From positions 78,095,501-78,159,500 of the forward strand of contig CM066734.1 in assembly GCA_033961575.1 (NCBI GenBank): a stretch of 64,000 nucleotides of DNA, given 5' to 3'. The notes below the pieces were generated by a model. It searched no databases. It worked only from the letters and a program-made list of their open reading frames with translations, and was not told the origin of the DNA. This DNA is from Aselliscus stoliczkanus. Lineage: Eukaryota; Chordata; Mammalia; Chiroptera; Hipposideridae. This document shows, in pieces, positions 46,709 through 56,717 of this stretch. The translations under genes and the position numbers were made by a program. The first letter of the stretch is position 1. Each line of letters starts with the position of its first letter.

Positions 46709-46748
<40 letters not shown>
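46709..46748 (+). repeat. (CA)n microsatellite
   Basis: About 20 pure CA units. Confidence 0.97.
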
Positions 46749-46750
<2 letters not shown>

Positions 46751-46919
46751 AAATCTTTTATCTATGTCTAAAGTTATGTTCTCCAAAAGATGATGAATCC
46801 TTTTTGAATTCTTTCCAATATAAAGCTTTATCATGAAGTTAATATCCACATTAAGATTTTTTATTTTCAACTAAAAACTCTTTAAAATATTATACTTTTA
46901 AATTCCCTAAAGTAAAATA

Positions 46920-47147
46920 TGTTCATTGTGTGTCTGCTATATATTCTAGGTATCAGGTGGTGAATAAGGCCTAAAAGGCTCAACCCTATGGAGATTACAT
47001 TCTAATCTTGCATTATTAGAAAATATAGAAACAAGCAAATACATTAGATTGAAAAGGCCCAGGAAAGAAATGAGTGGCCATGCTGTTTTAGAGAGTAGAC
47101 ATTCTGTGTCAAGGAAGGGCATTATCAGGAAAGTCTCTCAGAAAGTG
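46920..47147 (+). repeat. Ancient interspersed repeat, family uncertain
   Basis: CTATGGAGATTACATTCTAAT and AATATAGAAACAAGCAAATA, then CAGGAAAGTCTCTCAGAAAGTGGCA, follow an old MER-type repeat layout that I recognise only loosely. Confidence 0.4.
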
Positions 47148-47153
47148 GCACGT

Positions 47154-48285
47154 TGCCGGGGTCCAGCCTCCGCGGAGTCCAGGGATTCCCTCTGGTGGGA
47201 TGGAGTCGGTGAGGAAAAAAAGGAAGAGAAAGAAAGAAAGAGAGCGGAGACACCGGAAAGAGTTTCGCAGGAGCTATCTCAATTTGTTACAGCATTTTCC
47301 CCTTTTAGGGACTCTTGACCATTACCTCAATTACAAGTTATGTTTCACATGAGTTTGATGTTTGTTTTTTTCTTTCTCAGGGTTTTCAGTCTCTACTTTC
47401 TTGTAATTATTCTCCCCAGGGTAAACTGTGACCTATTCTATGTTTAAGGATTATCTTATCTTTTAATATGATGTTCTACTTGCGATACAAACTCAATTTC
47501 TACTTATCATCTAAAGAATGGTACTAAATAGGTACTAAATACCTATTTACTAATAGTCAAGGTACTAAATACCTTGACTATTTAGTAACTATCCCAAATT
47601 CCAGCAGCTAATACACAATCGTAAGACTCACAGGGCGTATGCTTGAGTTACTACTGAGAGAGACTAGGAATGGCTGAGTCTAAAGTCTATTTCTTAGTAA
47701 ATACAATACCTAGTAATCAAAGGTGTCTCACACCTCTCTTATCCTACGGAGGTAGCATTTGTTTCTCAGTTAAAGCTTCAGTATCTGTTGCTGCAACAAG
47801 GCACAAGGCAAAGGAATTCACACAAGGCTATTGAGTAACAGCTCATGGTCAGTAAGTGTCTCTTATCAGAACTTTCATGGCCTGGAGACCTTTGGCCTCT
47901 GAGGAGACTTTTCACTGATTATCTTAGGCAAGTTAGCTCAGGGGCTGTTATCAGCAGTTTCCCACAGCCAGGCTTTTTTGGCTTATGTGGCCAAAGGTCT
48001 GTGCCTCAGTTTCCAAGAGGCTTGAGTCCCCAATATCTCAGTTCAGGGGTCCCCACGGAACTGCCGCCTGGCTTAGGTTATCTCCCCTCTTTTCTAGGAG
48101 ATCTTACCCATCCTTGGCTGCGTAGTTAGCTCATTGGAGTATCACAGGAACTTGCCATAAATGCAGTGAGAGTATTGTCTCCTATAGGATCCGATGTAGA
48201 GGAAAGGCACATGGGTTCACAGGAGTGGAGACTATGACCAACCATGAAACCTTGTCGCATATGGGGGCGCCGATGGCTCCCAACA
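47154..48285 (-). repeat. Solo LTR, GGGAGCC-type class II-like family, copy 1 (1.1 kb)
   Basis: On the minus strand it runs TGTTGGGAGCCATCGG ... GGCTGGACCCCGGCA. GCACGT (47148-47153) and GCACTT (48286-48291) form a 6-bp duplication with one mismatch. Paired with 49935-50867. A local inverted expansion at 47520-47590 makes it longer. Confidence 0.85.
47547..47588. repeat. Hairpin-forming inverted repeat in the LTR
   Basis: Arms 47547-47564 and 47570-47588 pair with a single bulged base, including a perfect 12-bp core (ATAGTCAAGGTA) around a CTAAA loop. Absent from the sister LTR. Confidence 0.9.
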
Positions 48286-48965
48286 GCACTTGAAAGATTG
48301 TCATGTCTAAGAAGCATCTGGAAGAGTTATGCTTTAGGAACAAGGAAGAACAAAATCATAGGACCTAAAGTGAGAATGAAATGGCATTGTTTGAGTACAA
48401 GTTCAATGTCTCTAAGCTCTAGTTTATAAGATGGGGTTCAAGATGTCATCAGGAATTTGTTAATTCTAAAGGAGTAGGAATTTTTACAAGTAAAGCAAAC
48501 TCCACCTCTGGTTTGAAAATAGTGATGACACACCACTTCCTGCTTTCCTTCCTATAGATCATTAAAACAACAAAGGAGAAGAACCAACAAAAGCTTCAAC
48601 CCCAATATGAATAAAATTACTGTAATTCCGAACTACAAATTCAGCAAAATACTGCCAAAAAGATTCTGGTTGGAATTGCATAAGAAACACAGAGTTTAGG
48701 GTTTTAGATCTCAAGAAAAAGCTGGTAAGGGAATTGGGAACAGAATTAAAACGTCAAACTGTTTGGTAAGAAAAACCAAAGAAAGAAAAAGGAAGAAATA
48801 AACAAGCACAGTCACAACATGGAAATGGTTAAGTAATGAAAATACTGTTCTTCTTGGTGTATACCTGACTCTGTAAATAGGATAGCTGCGCGATTTAGGC
48901 AAGCCATTCCATTCTAGACTATTTTTTGCTTTTGTTTGTCTGTGAAATAAGGCGCTGACCAGATA
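48286..48965. other. No recognisable feature
   Basis: Unassigned sequence between the LTR and a DNA-transposon relic. Confidence 0.4.
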
Positions 48966-48974
48966 TACCATAAA

Positions 48975-49105
48975 ATACAGTATTGCCTATCAGAGGTTAG
49001 GAATCCGCTTACATGGAGGGAAAACTTAATTTATATGTGGATTTTTTTTGACTGCATGTGGGAAGTCCGTGCCCCTAATCTCCACGTTGTTCAAGGGTCG
49101 ACTAT
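48975..49105. mobile_element. Tigger-type (Tc1/mariner) MITE end
   Basis: GTGGATTTTTTTTGACTGCATG, CGTGCCCCTAATCTCCACG and TTGTTCAAGGGTCGACTATA match the terminal inverted-repeat side of a common mammalian Tigger/MER element. The other end is not recognisable. Confidence 0.6.
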
Positions 49106-49122
49106 ACCTGATTTTAATTTTA

Positions 49123-49373
49123 TTTTTTGAAAAGATTTTATTGGGAATTGGGGGAGGGAGGGGAACAGCATTGGGGAACTGGGAAGGGGAGCAGACAAGT
49201 TGCTGTCCTTTTGTTCTTCAATCTAGTTGTGGAGGACATTGCTTCACTGGCCTATGTTGGTATCATCATTGTGCTCCTCGGGTGAGGCAGATCAGTCATT
49301 GGCCTCTGGACTGCCACTCACAGTGGCTCTTGGCAGCTCACACTGGCTGCCAGCCCCTCATGATGGCTGCTAG
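49123..49373 (-). mobile_element. Long composite SINE, copy 4, lacking the tRNA head
   Basis: The AAGATTTTATTGGGAATTGG tail and about 250 bp of body are present. The head and the first part of the body are missing. CCTGATTTTAATTTTA (49107-49122) and CCTGGTTTTAGTTTTA (49374-49389) form a diverged duplication, so this is a true 5'-truncated insertion. Confidence 0.9.
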
Positions 49374-49407
49374 CCTGGTTTTAGTTTTAAAACAAGTTGG
49401 TTTTTGG

Positions 49408-49526
49408 GCCAGCCGAGTGGTGCGGTGGTTAAGCACTAGCTTGGGAAGCCAGTGGCCCTGGTTCGGGTCCTACATGTGAGGGCCAGTGACACTGCACTAA
49501 AAAAAAAAAAGAAAAAAAGAATCTAT
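49408..49526 (+). mobile_element. Short tRNA-derived SINE
   Basis: A perfect 19-bp duplication (AAAACAAGTTGGTTTTTGG) lies at 49389-49407 and 49527-49545. Head GCCAGCCGAGTGGTGCGG. Confidence 0.96.
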
Positions 49527-49545
49527 AAAACAAGTTGGTTTTTGG

Positions 49546-49928
49546 TTTTGTTTGTTTGTTTGTTTGGGTTTTTTTGAGATCTGGAATTCCAAATGTATCC
49601 TAATCTGAGGCTGCTGTACAATCCAGCAGGCATGGCCTACTTCTTATGAGATATGAGTATCCGCTCGGTTTTATTTTTCTCTCATTAATTCCTGCTGCTT
49701 ATTACTATGTTCTCTTCCATTATAACTTCATCTGCTGTGGCATGTTTGCCCTGTCTCACTCTGCATCCAACCCTCTTAAATGCTGCTTCCAACATTCCCC
49801 GCTTCGTATTCTCAAGGCTGCTTAGTTCAATATAGTGAGAATTGACTAGGATTCTTAGGTTACATTTTTGAGCCACGCAACATCATAATTTGTGGTGCAA
49901 CTTCTCGATTTCCTGCTCCCTGGGAAGG
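49546..49928. other. No recognisable feature
   Basis: Unassigned unique-looking sequence. Confidence 0.4.
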
Positions 49929-49934
49929 TATCAT

Positions 49935-50867
49935 TGCGGGGGACCAGCCTCCGCTGACCAGGGTTTCCCTCAGGTGGAGAGGGCGTTGGCGAGGTAGGAA
50001 AATAAGGGAGACAGTGGAGACACCGGGGGAGTTAAAGAGAAAAGGAAAAAAGGTGTCACACTTTATTGCAATAACATGTCCTTTTTATAGGGACTTTTGA
50101 CCATTATCCAATCACAAGTTTAAGTTCCACATAGTCTTAATGTATTTTTCTCTTAAGACTTTTAGTCCTTATAATTGTTCTCCCCAGGGCACACTGTGAC
50201 CTTTGCTACGGTTAAGGATAATCTCATCTATGATAATCTCTTTATGACCCAGACTGAGTTCCTACATATCACCTGAAGAACGGTTACTATGATTACCTTG
50301 ACTATCTAGTCTTGGATTCCACAGTAAGACTCACAGGGCATATATTTGAGCTAAACCTTCAGTGTCTGTTGCTACAACAATATACAAGGCAAAGAATCCA
50401 ATTAAGGCTATAGATTAACATAGCTCATGGTCAACAAGTTGTCTCTTATTGGAACTCTCATGGCCTGGAGACTTTTAGTCCCCAAGGAGACTTCACTGTG
50501 ATTATCTTAGGCAAGTGAGCTAAACAGATTATGTTATTATCAGTTACTCACAGCCAGGCTTTTTGGCTTATGTGGCCAGGGGTCTGGGCCTGTTTCCAAG
50601 GGGCTTGAGTCCCCTATTTCTTAGTTCTGGGGTCCCCACGGAACTACCGCCTGGCTTAGGTTGTCTCCCCTCTTTTCTAGGAGATCTTACACGTCGTTGG
50701 CTGCGTAGTTATCTCATTGGGGTACCACAAGAACTTGACATAAATACAGTGAAAGTACTGTCTCCTATAGGATCTGATGTAGAGAAAAGGCACATGGGCT
50801 CACAGGCATGGAGACTATACCGACCATGAAACCTTGTCATATATTGGGATGCTGACGGCTCCCAGCA
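49935..50867 (-). repeat. Solo LTR, GGGAGCC-type class II-like family, copy 2 (933 bp)
   Basis: A perfect 6-bp duplication TATCAT lies at 49929-49934 and 50868-50873. On the minus strand it runs TGCTGGGAGCCGTCAGC ... GGTCCCCCGCA. An AATAAA lies at 50067-50062 (minus strand). The 6-bp duplication fits a class II integrase. Confidence 0.93.
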
Positions 50868-51044
50868 TATCATCTCTAATTGATTGAGCAGTTATTGTCA
50901 TAGGTAGGAATCATGTAACAATAAACAAACACAGAAGGCAGCCTAAGCATGTCTGTTAACACATCCATTACTGAGCACAATTTACACTCCTTTTCTAGTA
51001 CTTAGAATGTCAAAGATGCAACCACTCATTTCACTAGCATTTCA

Positions 51045-51480
51045 TTGCTAGTGAAACTGGGAATTGCCACAGCTTTCTGGATTTGGCAACACTTATTAAA
51101 ATTACAAATATATATATCCTTTGATCCTGCATTTTAACTTCTAGGAATCTCTTCTATAAATACAATCTCCCTGTTTTAATTGATATTGAAGCATGGTTTG
51201 TAATATTGTAGATTGGAAGAATTTTAATTTTCATTAAGGGGGACCCCAATTAACAAATATACTACATCAATGTAATGGAATAGTCTGCTGAAATAAAATA
51301 TATTAAAGATTTTATCAAATTCTGATGTGAAATTTTCTCTACTAGGTAGTACTAAATTAAAAACAAGTGCCTGTTATTATGTATGTTATGGAAATATATA
51401 CATTTTTTGCTTGAACATGTTCAAAATATCTCAAATTTAAAGAAAACTGTTAACATTTGTTGCTCTTAATGGTCTGTCTG
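51045..51480 (+). mobile_element. Old L1 ORF2 3' fragment
   Basis: GATCCTGCATTTTAACTTCTAGGAAT, CATGGTTTGTAATATTGTAGATTGGAAG and CATCAATGTAATGGAATAGTCTGCTG follow the C-terminal L1M ORF2 in sense orientation. Confidence 0.65.
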
Positions 51481-53500
51481 CCCAGGTGACTGGGAGACAG
51501 GTTTGTGTTGGGAACATTTTTGCTGAATTCAGGTTTTTTTTTTAATTTGCATTTTAACCCATCTAAATGGAACTACATATTCATACATTATTTTGAAAAG
51601 AATAAAACAAAATCGCTATAGTTTATAAGGAGAATAAAGTAAATGACGTTAAGCTCAGAGCCATTTAGAAGACTCTTGAAATAATGAGAGATGATAATGT
51701 TTTGGTTTAATAGACAGATGCGAGACACATTTTGTAAGTAAAGTTGATACTACTTGCTGAATAAAAGGATGTGCGGGAAGGGTGAGAAAACATTAGGGAC
51801 CAAGTGTGACTCTCAGAGCTTTGGCTTGGTTAGCAGGATGGATGATGACACCACGTGTGGATATTGGGGATATATTAGGGAGGTAAGTGTGGTGGAAGGT
51901 GTAGAATACCTCATGTGAGTGCCTCTGGAGATTAGAAACTGCTTATGGAAGGAACCTTATTTAACTATGAATGTCCCATCAGGTAACTGAGAGTATGTGT
52001 GGGCATCTGGAACAGTCTAGGACCCTGTGACAAAAACATGAGCAGAGCAGTCTTGCTCGGGTCTTTGTGGTAACTGTGGCACCATGCTGCCAGGGAGGGC
52101 TTTCTTGAGGAAGACCACTTAGGCTGAGAGATACAATGACTAGAACTGACTAGGATAATGGGGACCTTTATGTAAAAAATCCTTAGTATAGAAAGAAACA
52201 AAAAGAACAATTTTGACTGAAGTAAAGAGGTAGGCAAGAACCAAAACATGAAATGTCTAAATAGCACAAAATGCTATTAAGACTGGCAAATACTTTTAAA
52301 AAACCAACCAAGCCTAACAGATACCTAGAGAACATACACACACAAAAAACTTTTCATGAAATTTTATTTAATATTAAAAGTCATTCATTTAGAAAAGCAT
52401 TGTCATTGTATTTTATTTTCATACTTAATAGGCTGATTATCTTTGGATAACCACTTTACAGAAAAATTACTTCACAAGTAGGTACAGTTAGGGTGATTTT
52501 ATAGCACAGCAATACCTTCAGCATATTTATCGCTGGAACATAGAGCTTTAAATGCTAAATGAATTTTAAATTAAAATGATATACACATGACAAATAAATT
52601 AAATTTTCTATGGGAAATATCAGAATAGAGTTAGTGTTAAAGTGGAGGTCATAAGGGAAAAAAAAGTAATTTAGTTAAGAAAATCGAAAATGCCCTTCAT
52701 GACATAAATGATAGAATGGAATGCCTAATGTTCATGCTGTGTGCTTTATTTAGGTTTTCCTCTTAATACCAGGCAATAGAGCAAATGACACTTTTATTAG
52801 ATTTTTTTCAACATTTTTGTCACACTGTGGCAATTTGTATCTATTTGTAATTAAAATGACATTAAGCAAGCAGCACTATTTTCAAATTATACAATATTTC
52901 ACCATAAATATCTCATATAAAAGCCTTCACTAAGCCTATGGACTCAATTATGTAACAGGTATTACCATGTCCCAGGGTGAAAATAATGATGCATTGTCCA
53001 ATTACTTTCCAAAGAACACTTCAGTTTGCTATTTAGTCATACACTGCTTTTCATTATTTCTCAAAGATTCATGCATGTGTGATTTGTCTGACCAGCAATT
53101 CTGAAAACTTATTGAATAGAAATATTGGAAATAATTCACACTTTGAATATATATATCTATGGTATTATCGGACAAGTTGTTTAGAAATACAGAGGCAGAA
53201 CGAAACAACACAAAGTTATAAATGTGTATGTTTGACTCCAATTCTCTCTCTCTCACACTCTTTCTCTCCCCCTAAGTCTCTCTCCTTATTTCTAAAATGT
53301 AATAGATAATACCTACCTTCCAAACATGGAAATCTTAGTCCATGCTAGGATGATGCATAGTAGAATTCAATTCAGCTTTATTGTGGTATAAATCTATGAT
53401 TTCCAAATTATTTCTAATTTATATATAAGTGATATAAATAAAATATCTCTTCAAGGCTCCTGACTATTAGTCACTCACTTGGCTAATAATAACTCCATAT
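51481..53500. other. About 2 kb without a recognised feature
   Basis: AT-rich. A 100-codon minus frame (52267-51965) reads into hydrophobic, low-complexity sequence with no known domain. Confidence 0.45.
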
Positions 53501-53504
53501 ACAC

Positions 53505-53680
53505 TGTATGTATCACCCAGGACTGCTGTAACAAAGTGCCACAAACATAGCTGCAATTATGGAAGCTAGAAGTTTGAGATCAAGGTGACAACAAAGCCAT
53601 GCTCCTTCTGAAGCCTCTAGGGGAGGGTCTTTCCTTTCCTTTTCCAGCTTCCAGTAACCATTGGCATTCCTTGTGCTGGC
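53505..53680 (-). repeat. Ancient LTR or MER fragment (MaLR-like)
   Basis: ACTGCTGTAACAAAGTGCCACAAAC, GAAGTTTGAGATCAAGGTG and CATGCTCCTTCTGAAGCCTCTAGGGGAGG resemble reverse-oriented old LTR or MER repeats. Family uncertain. Confidence 0.45.
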
Positions 53681-53711
53681 AATAAAAATTTTTTAAAGAA
53701 CAATGTATAAT

Positions 53712-54118
53712 CCTTTTTTTTTTTTTTTTTAAGATTTTATTGGGGAATTGGGGAAAGGGAACAAAGTTGCTGTCCTTTTGTTCTTCACTCTAGTTGTGGA
53801 GGATGTTTCACTGGCCCGTGTTGGTATTATCATTGCGCTCTTCCTGGGTGAGGCAGTCATTCACCGGCCATTGGATGGCTGTTCGCGGTGGCTCATGGCA
53901 GCTCACGAAAGTGCACACCAGCTGCCCGCCAGCCCCACTGCAGCCTACGCCGACGCCGGCTACTCATGGGAGCCCAGCTCCAGGTTGAGCTGTTGTTCAC
54001 CATCTTAGCTGTAGAGGGCACAGCATCATTGGCCCTCATGTGAGATCCCAAACGGGACCCTGCAGATCAGAGCTGGCGTCCCAATCCAACTCTTACCAAC
54101 ACGCCACTCGGCTGGCCC
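53712..54118 (-). mobile_element. Long composite SINE, copy 5, diverged
   Basis: Poly(T), AAGATTTTATTGGGGAATTG ... CGCCACTCGGCTGGCCC. A perfect 12-bp duplication ACAATGTATAAT lies at 53700-53711 and 54119-54130. Several body segments are deleted relative to copies 1 and 3. Confidence 0.93.
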
Positions 54119-54383
54119 ACAATGTATAATTCTTGTGAGTCTACAATTTACTTAAAGGCTTGATGACTACTGTTATATTTATTTTCCTCAGTTTAATGTG
54201 TTGTACACCAAGAAACTATACAATTCTGATGAAAAACAATGTTGGTTAAGTAATTACATATATCAAATATCAAAAATTACATTATATTAATAGTCCCCAC
54301 TTAATTGACAAATATAATTCCATTGTTATGCTATCAAATTATGTCATTAAATAAATATAAGTATTAGTTGTCTCCTTATTTTA

Positions 54384-54533
54384 CTTTATTTTGTTTTATT
54401 TTAGCTGAGCCATCCTGCCACCTGTTGGCAGCTCCACGGCAACTCAGCTCAGGCTGGGCATCAAACTGCTGTTGTTCAGAGCTCAGCTCGCACTCTTGTG
54501 CAAGCTCTTAACCGACTGAGCCACTCGACCAGC
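54384..54533 (-). mobile_element. tRNA-derived SINE of a second family
   Basis: On the minus strand GTCGAGTGGCTCAGTCGGTT (A-box region) leads to AAGAGCTTGCACAAG, a B-box-like TTTGATGCCC, a GCTGCCAACAGGTGGCAGGA body and an AAAATA-rich tail. A perfect 18-bp duplication (AGTTGTCTCCTTATTTTA) lies at 54366-54383 and 54534-54551. Distinct from the GGCCGGCC family; only one copy seen. Confidence 0.9.
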
Positions 54534-54879
54534 AGTTGTCTCCTTATTTTAATACTCAGATACTTTCTCTAATTTACATTTATTATGGAAAAGTTTTTGC
54601 TGTTCTTTCATTTAGACTGTTAGAATTATAAACCCAATAGGGGCTACCATTCACCTTATCTCATGTTGTATGCATCTTAATTTTAATACATTTTCATTAA
54701 TTAAGTTCTAAGAATACTTTCTTCTGAAAATTTCTATTGAAAATGATTGATCTCTTCCCTTCATATTCAAATACATAGAAATATTAAAATTTTCTAAATG
54801 CTCATTGCAAATGTAAGTTTTTTTCTCCTTTCACATCAATTTTACTAGTTCTTAAGCCCAAACAAAATTAGAGCAGATC

Positions 54880-54986
54880 GGGCTGGCCGAATGGCGAGGT
54901 GGTTAAGCGCTGGCTTGGAAAGCTAGCCACCCCGGTTCAGATCCCACATATGAGGGCCAGTGACACTGCCCTAAAAAAAAAAAAAA
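54880..54986 (+). mobile_element. Short tRNA-derived SINE
   Basis: Head GGGCTGGCCGAATGGCGAGG and poly(A). A 15-bp duplication AAAATTAGAGCAGAT / AAAATTAGAGAAGAT has one mismatch (54864-54878 and 54987-55001). Confidence 0.95.
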
Positions 54987-55001
54987 AAAATTAGAGAAGA
55001 T

Positions 55002-56218
55002 ATTTGTCATTAGATGGTTTTGTTTTAAATTTTTGACTCTAAACGACTTTATAGTAATAAATAGTGCTCATTAGAACTAGTAGTCATTAGATATTTATTA
55101 TGTGAAGCATAATTTTATCCTTTATACATATAGAGCTGTATATCATATCACTAACAGTAAAATATTGCTTTAGATGGTGATAGGGTGGTATGGAGGTCAA
55201 CCTCATCCATTTATTTCTCACATATTTGTGTGACATGTTTTCTTTCCACTGTCTAAGTCTTCTCCTAATTTTAGTACATCAGCCTGATCATAAGGCCATT
55301 GGTATGAAAAGAAATAAAAGATACTATAATAGCAGACATATTAGGGAACTTATCATGAATCATCTTCATTCAATGGTATGACAATTAAAATTTGTTCTAT
55401 TCTTTGTGTTTTCATGCCCTATCCACATTGGTTTAAACAAAAGGGAATATTATTAATTTATACATGTTACCAATTCCAGACGTTAAGTTTCATTCAGGAC
55501 TGACTTGTTTTAGAGCTCCCCAAATAGGACCAGTACTGTTTCTTTTCAATTCTCAGTACTGTTTTCTACTGTGGTGACGTTGTCTTATATTTCAAGTGGC
55601 AGCAAACTGATGTCCTCTCTTCCTCTGCTTTTTTCCATGGTTTGTCAACAAAAGCCTCTCTGCTGAAAATCTAAGTGTTACAGTATTGCTCAAATAAATA
55701 AACCCTCCAGTCTTCCTGTATCTTTTTGTTCTATAATGACCAGCTTAGTCTCTGAGGTCAGAGAAGGGCTCGTATATGCTAAAAATGGGAATGTTTATGC
55801 CTCAAAATTGGTACTGACGATAATGATATCATGTACTCCACACATTCTTAAAATGAATATGTAGAAACTCATGAGTTTTCCTAAAATATCAATAAATCAT
55901 GTCCTGGACACATAACAATATCTCTCTCTACATGTTAAATATTTCTGGATGAAAGAGTTTGCAGAGAAATATATTGAGAATAAGTTTAGCTGTTTTTCTC
56001 CTCCATCCTCTTTCTATACCAAGTGAAGAGTGGTTGTCAAAATATTCTAGGAATATTTGACATATGTTTTATGAAGTTTGGAAGGCAAGGACCAGTGCTT
56101 GATACTCATATAACAAAATTTAATTTCAGGTGGTTGGCTGGAACAGTCCTTGAGGAAAAACTAGGGACATCCTGCATTTTTATTTATAGAGGAAAAATAT
56201 AAAATGTTTTCTATTGGA
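55002..56218. other. About 1.2 kb without a recognised feature
   Basis: AT-rich unique sequence; no coding signal. Confidence 0.45.
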
Positions 56219-56234
56219 CAGAACGGATGTTTTA

Positions 56235-56701
56235 TTTTATTTTATTTTATTTTATTTTATTTTATTTTAAAGATTTTATTGGGGAATTGGTGGAGGGGAA
56301 CAGTGTTGGGGAATCGGGTAAGGGGAACAGACAAGTTGCTGTCTTTTTGTTCTTCAGTTTAGTTGCAGAGGATGTTGCTTCACTGTTGGTATCCTCATTG
56401 CGCTCTTCCCGGATGAGGCAGATCGGTCGCTGGCCTCTGGATGTCGCTCACCGCGGCTATTGGCAGCTCACGCTTGGCTGCCAGCCGCTCACGCTGGCTG
56501 CCTGCCACTCACTGTAGCCTATGGCAGCCCACTGCAGCAGGGGCTGCAGCCCACACCATTACCGGGGCTCACACAGCCCAGCTCCAGGTGGAGCTGTTGT
56601 TAGCTGTAGAGGGCAGTGTCACTGGTTCTCATGTGGGATCCGAACCAGGGCCGCTGGCATCCCAAAACCAGCGCTTAACCAATACGCCACTCGGCCGGCC
56701 C
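56235..56701 (-). mobile_element. Long composite SINE, copy 6
   Basis: (TTTTA)n tail, AAGATTTTATTGGGGAATTG ... CGCCACTCGGCCGGCCC. A perfect 16-bp duplication CAGAACGGATGTTTTA lies at 56219-56234 and 56702-56717. Confidence 0.96.
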
Positions 56702-56717
56702 CAGAACGGATGTTTTA

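Noticed and set aside
49048..49479. 143-codon plus frame
   Set aside because: Covers a Tigger relic, a truncated long SINE and a short SINE; chance frame through repeats.
54384..54533. Functional tRNA gene on the minus strand
   Set aside because: The tRNA-like head lacks a proper acceptor stem and continues into a SINE body and A-rich tail with a target duplication.
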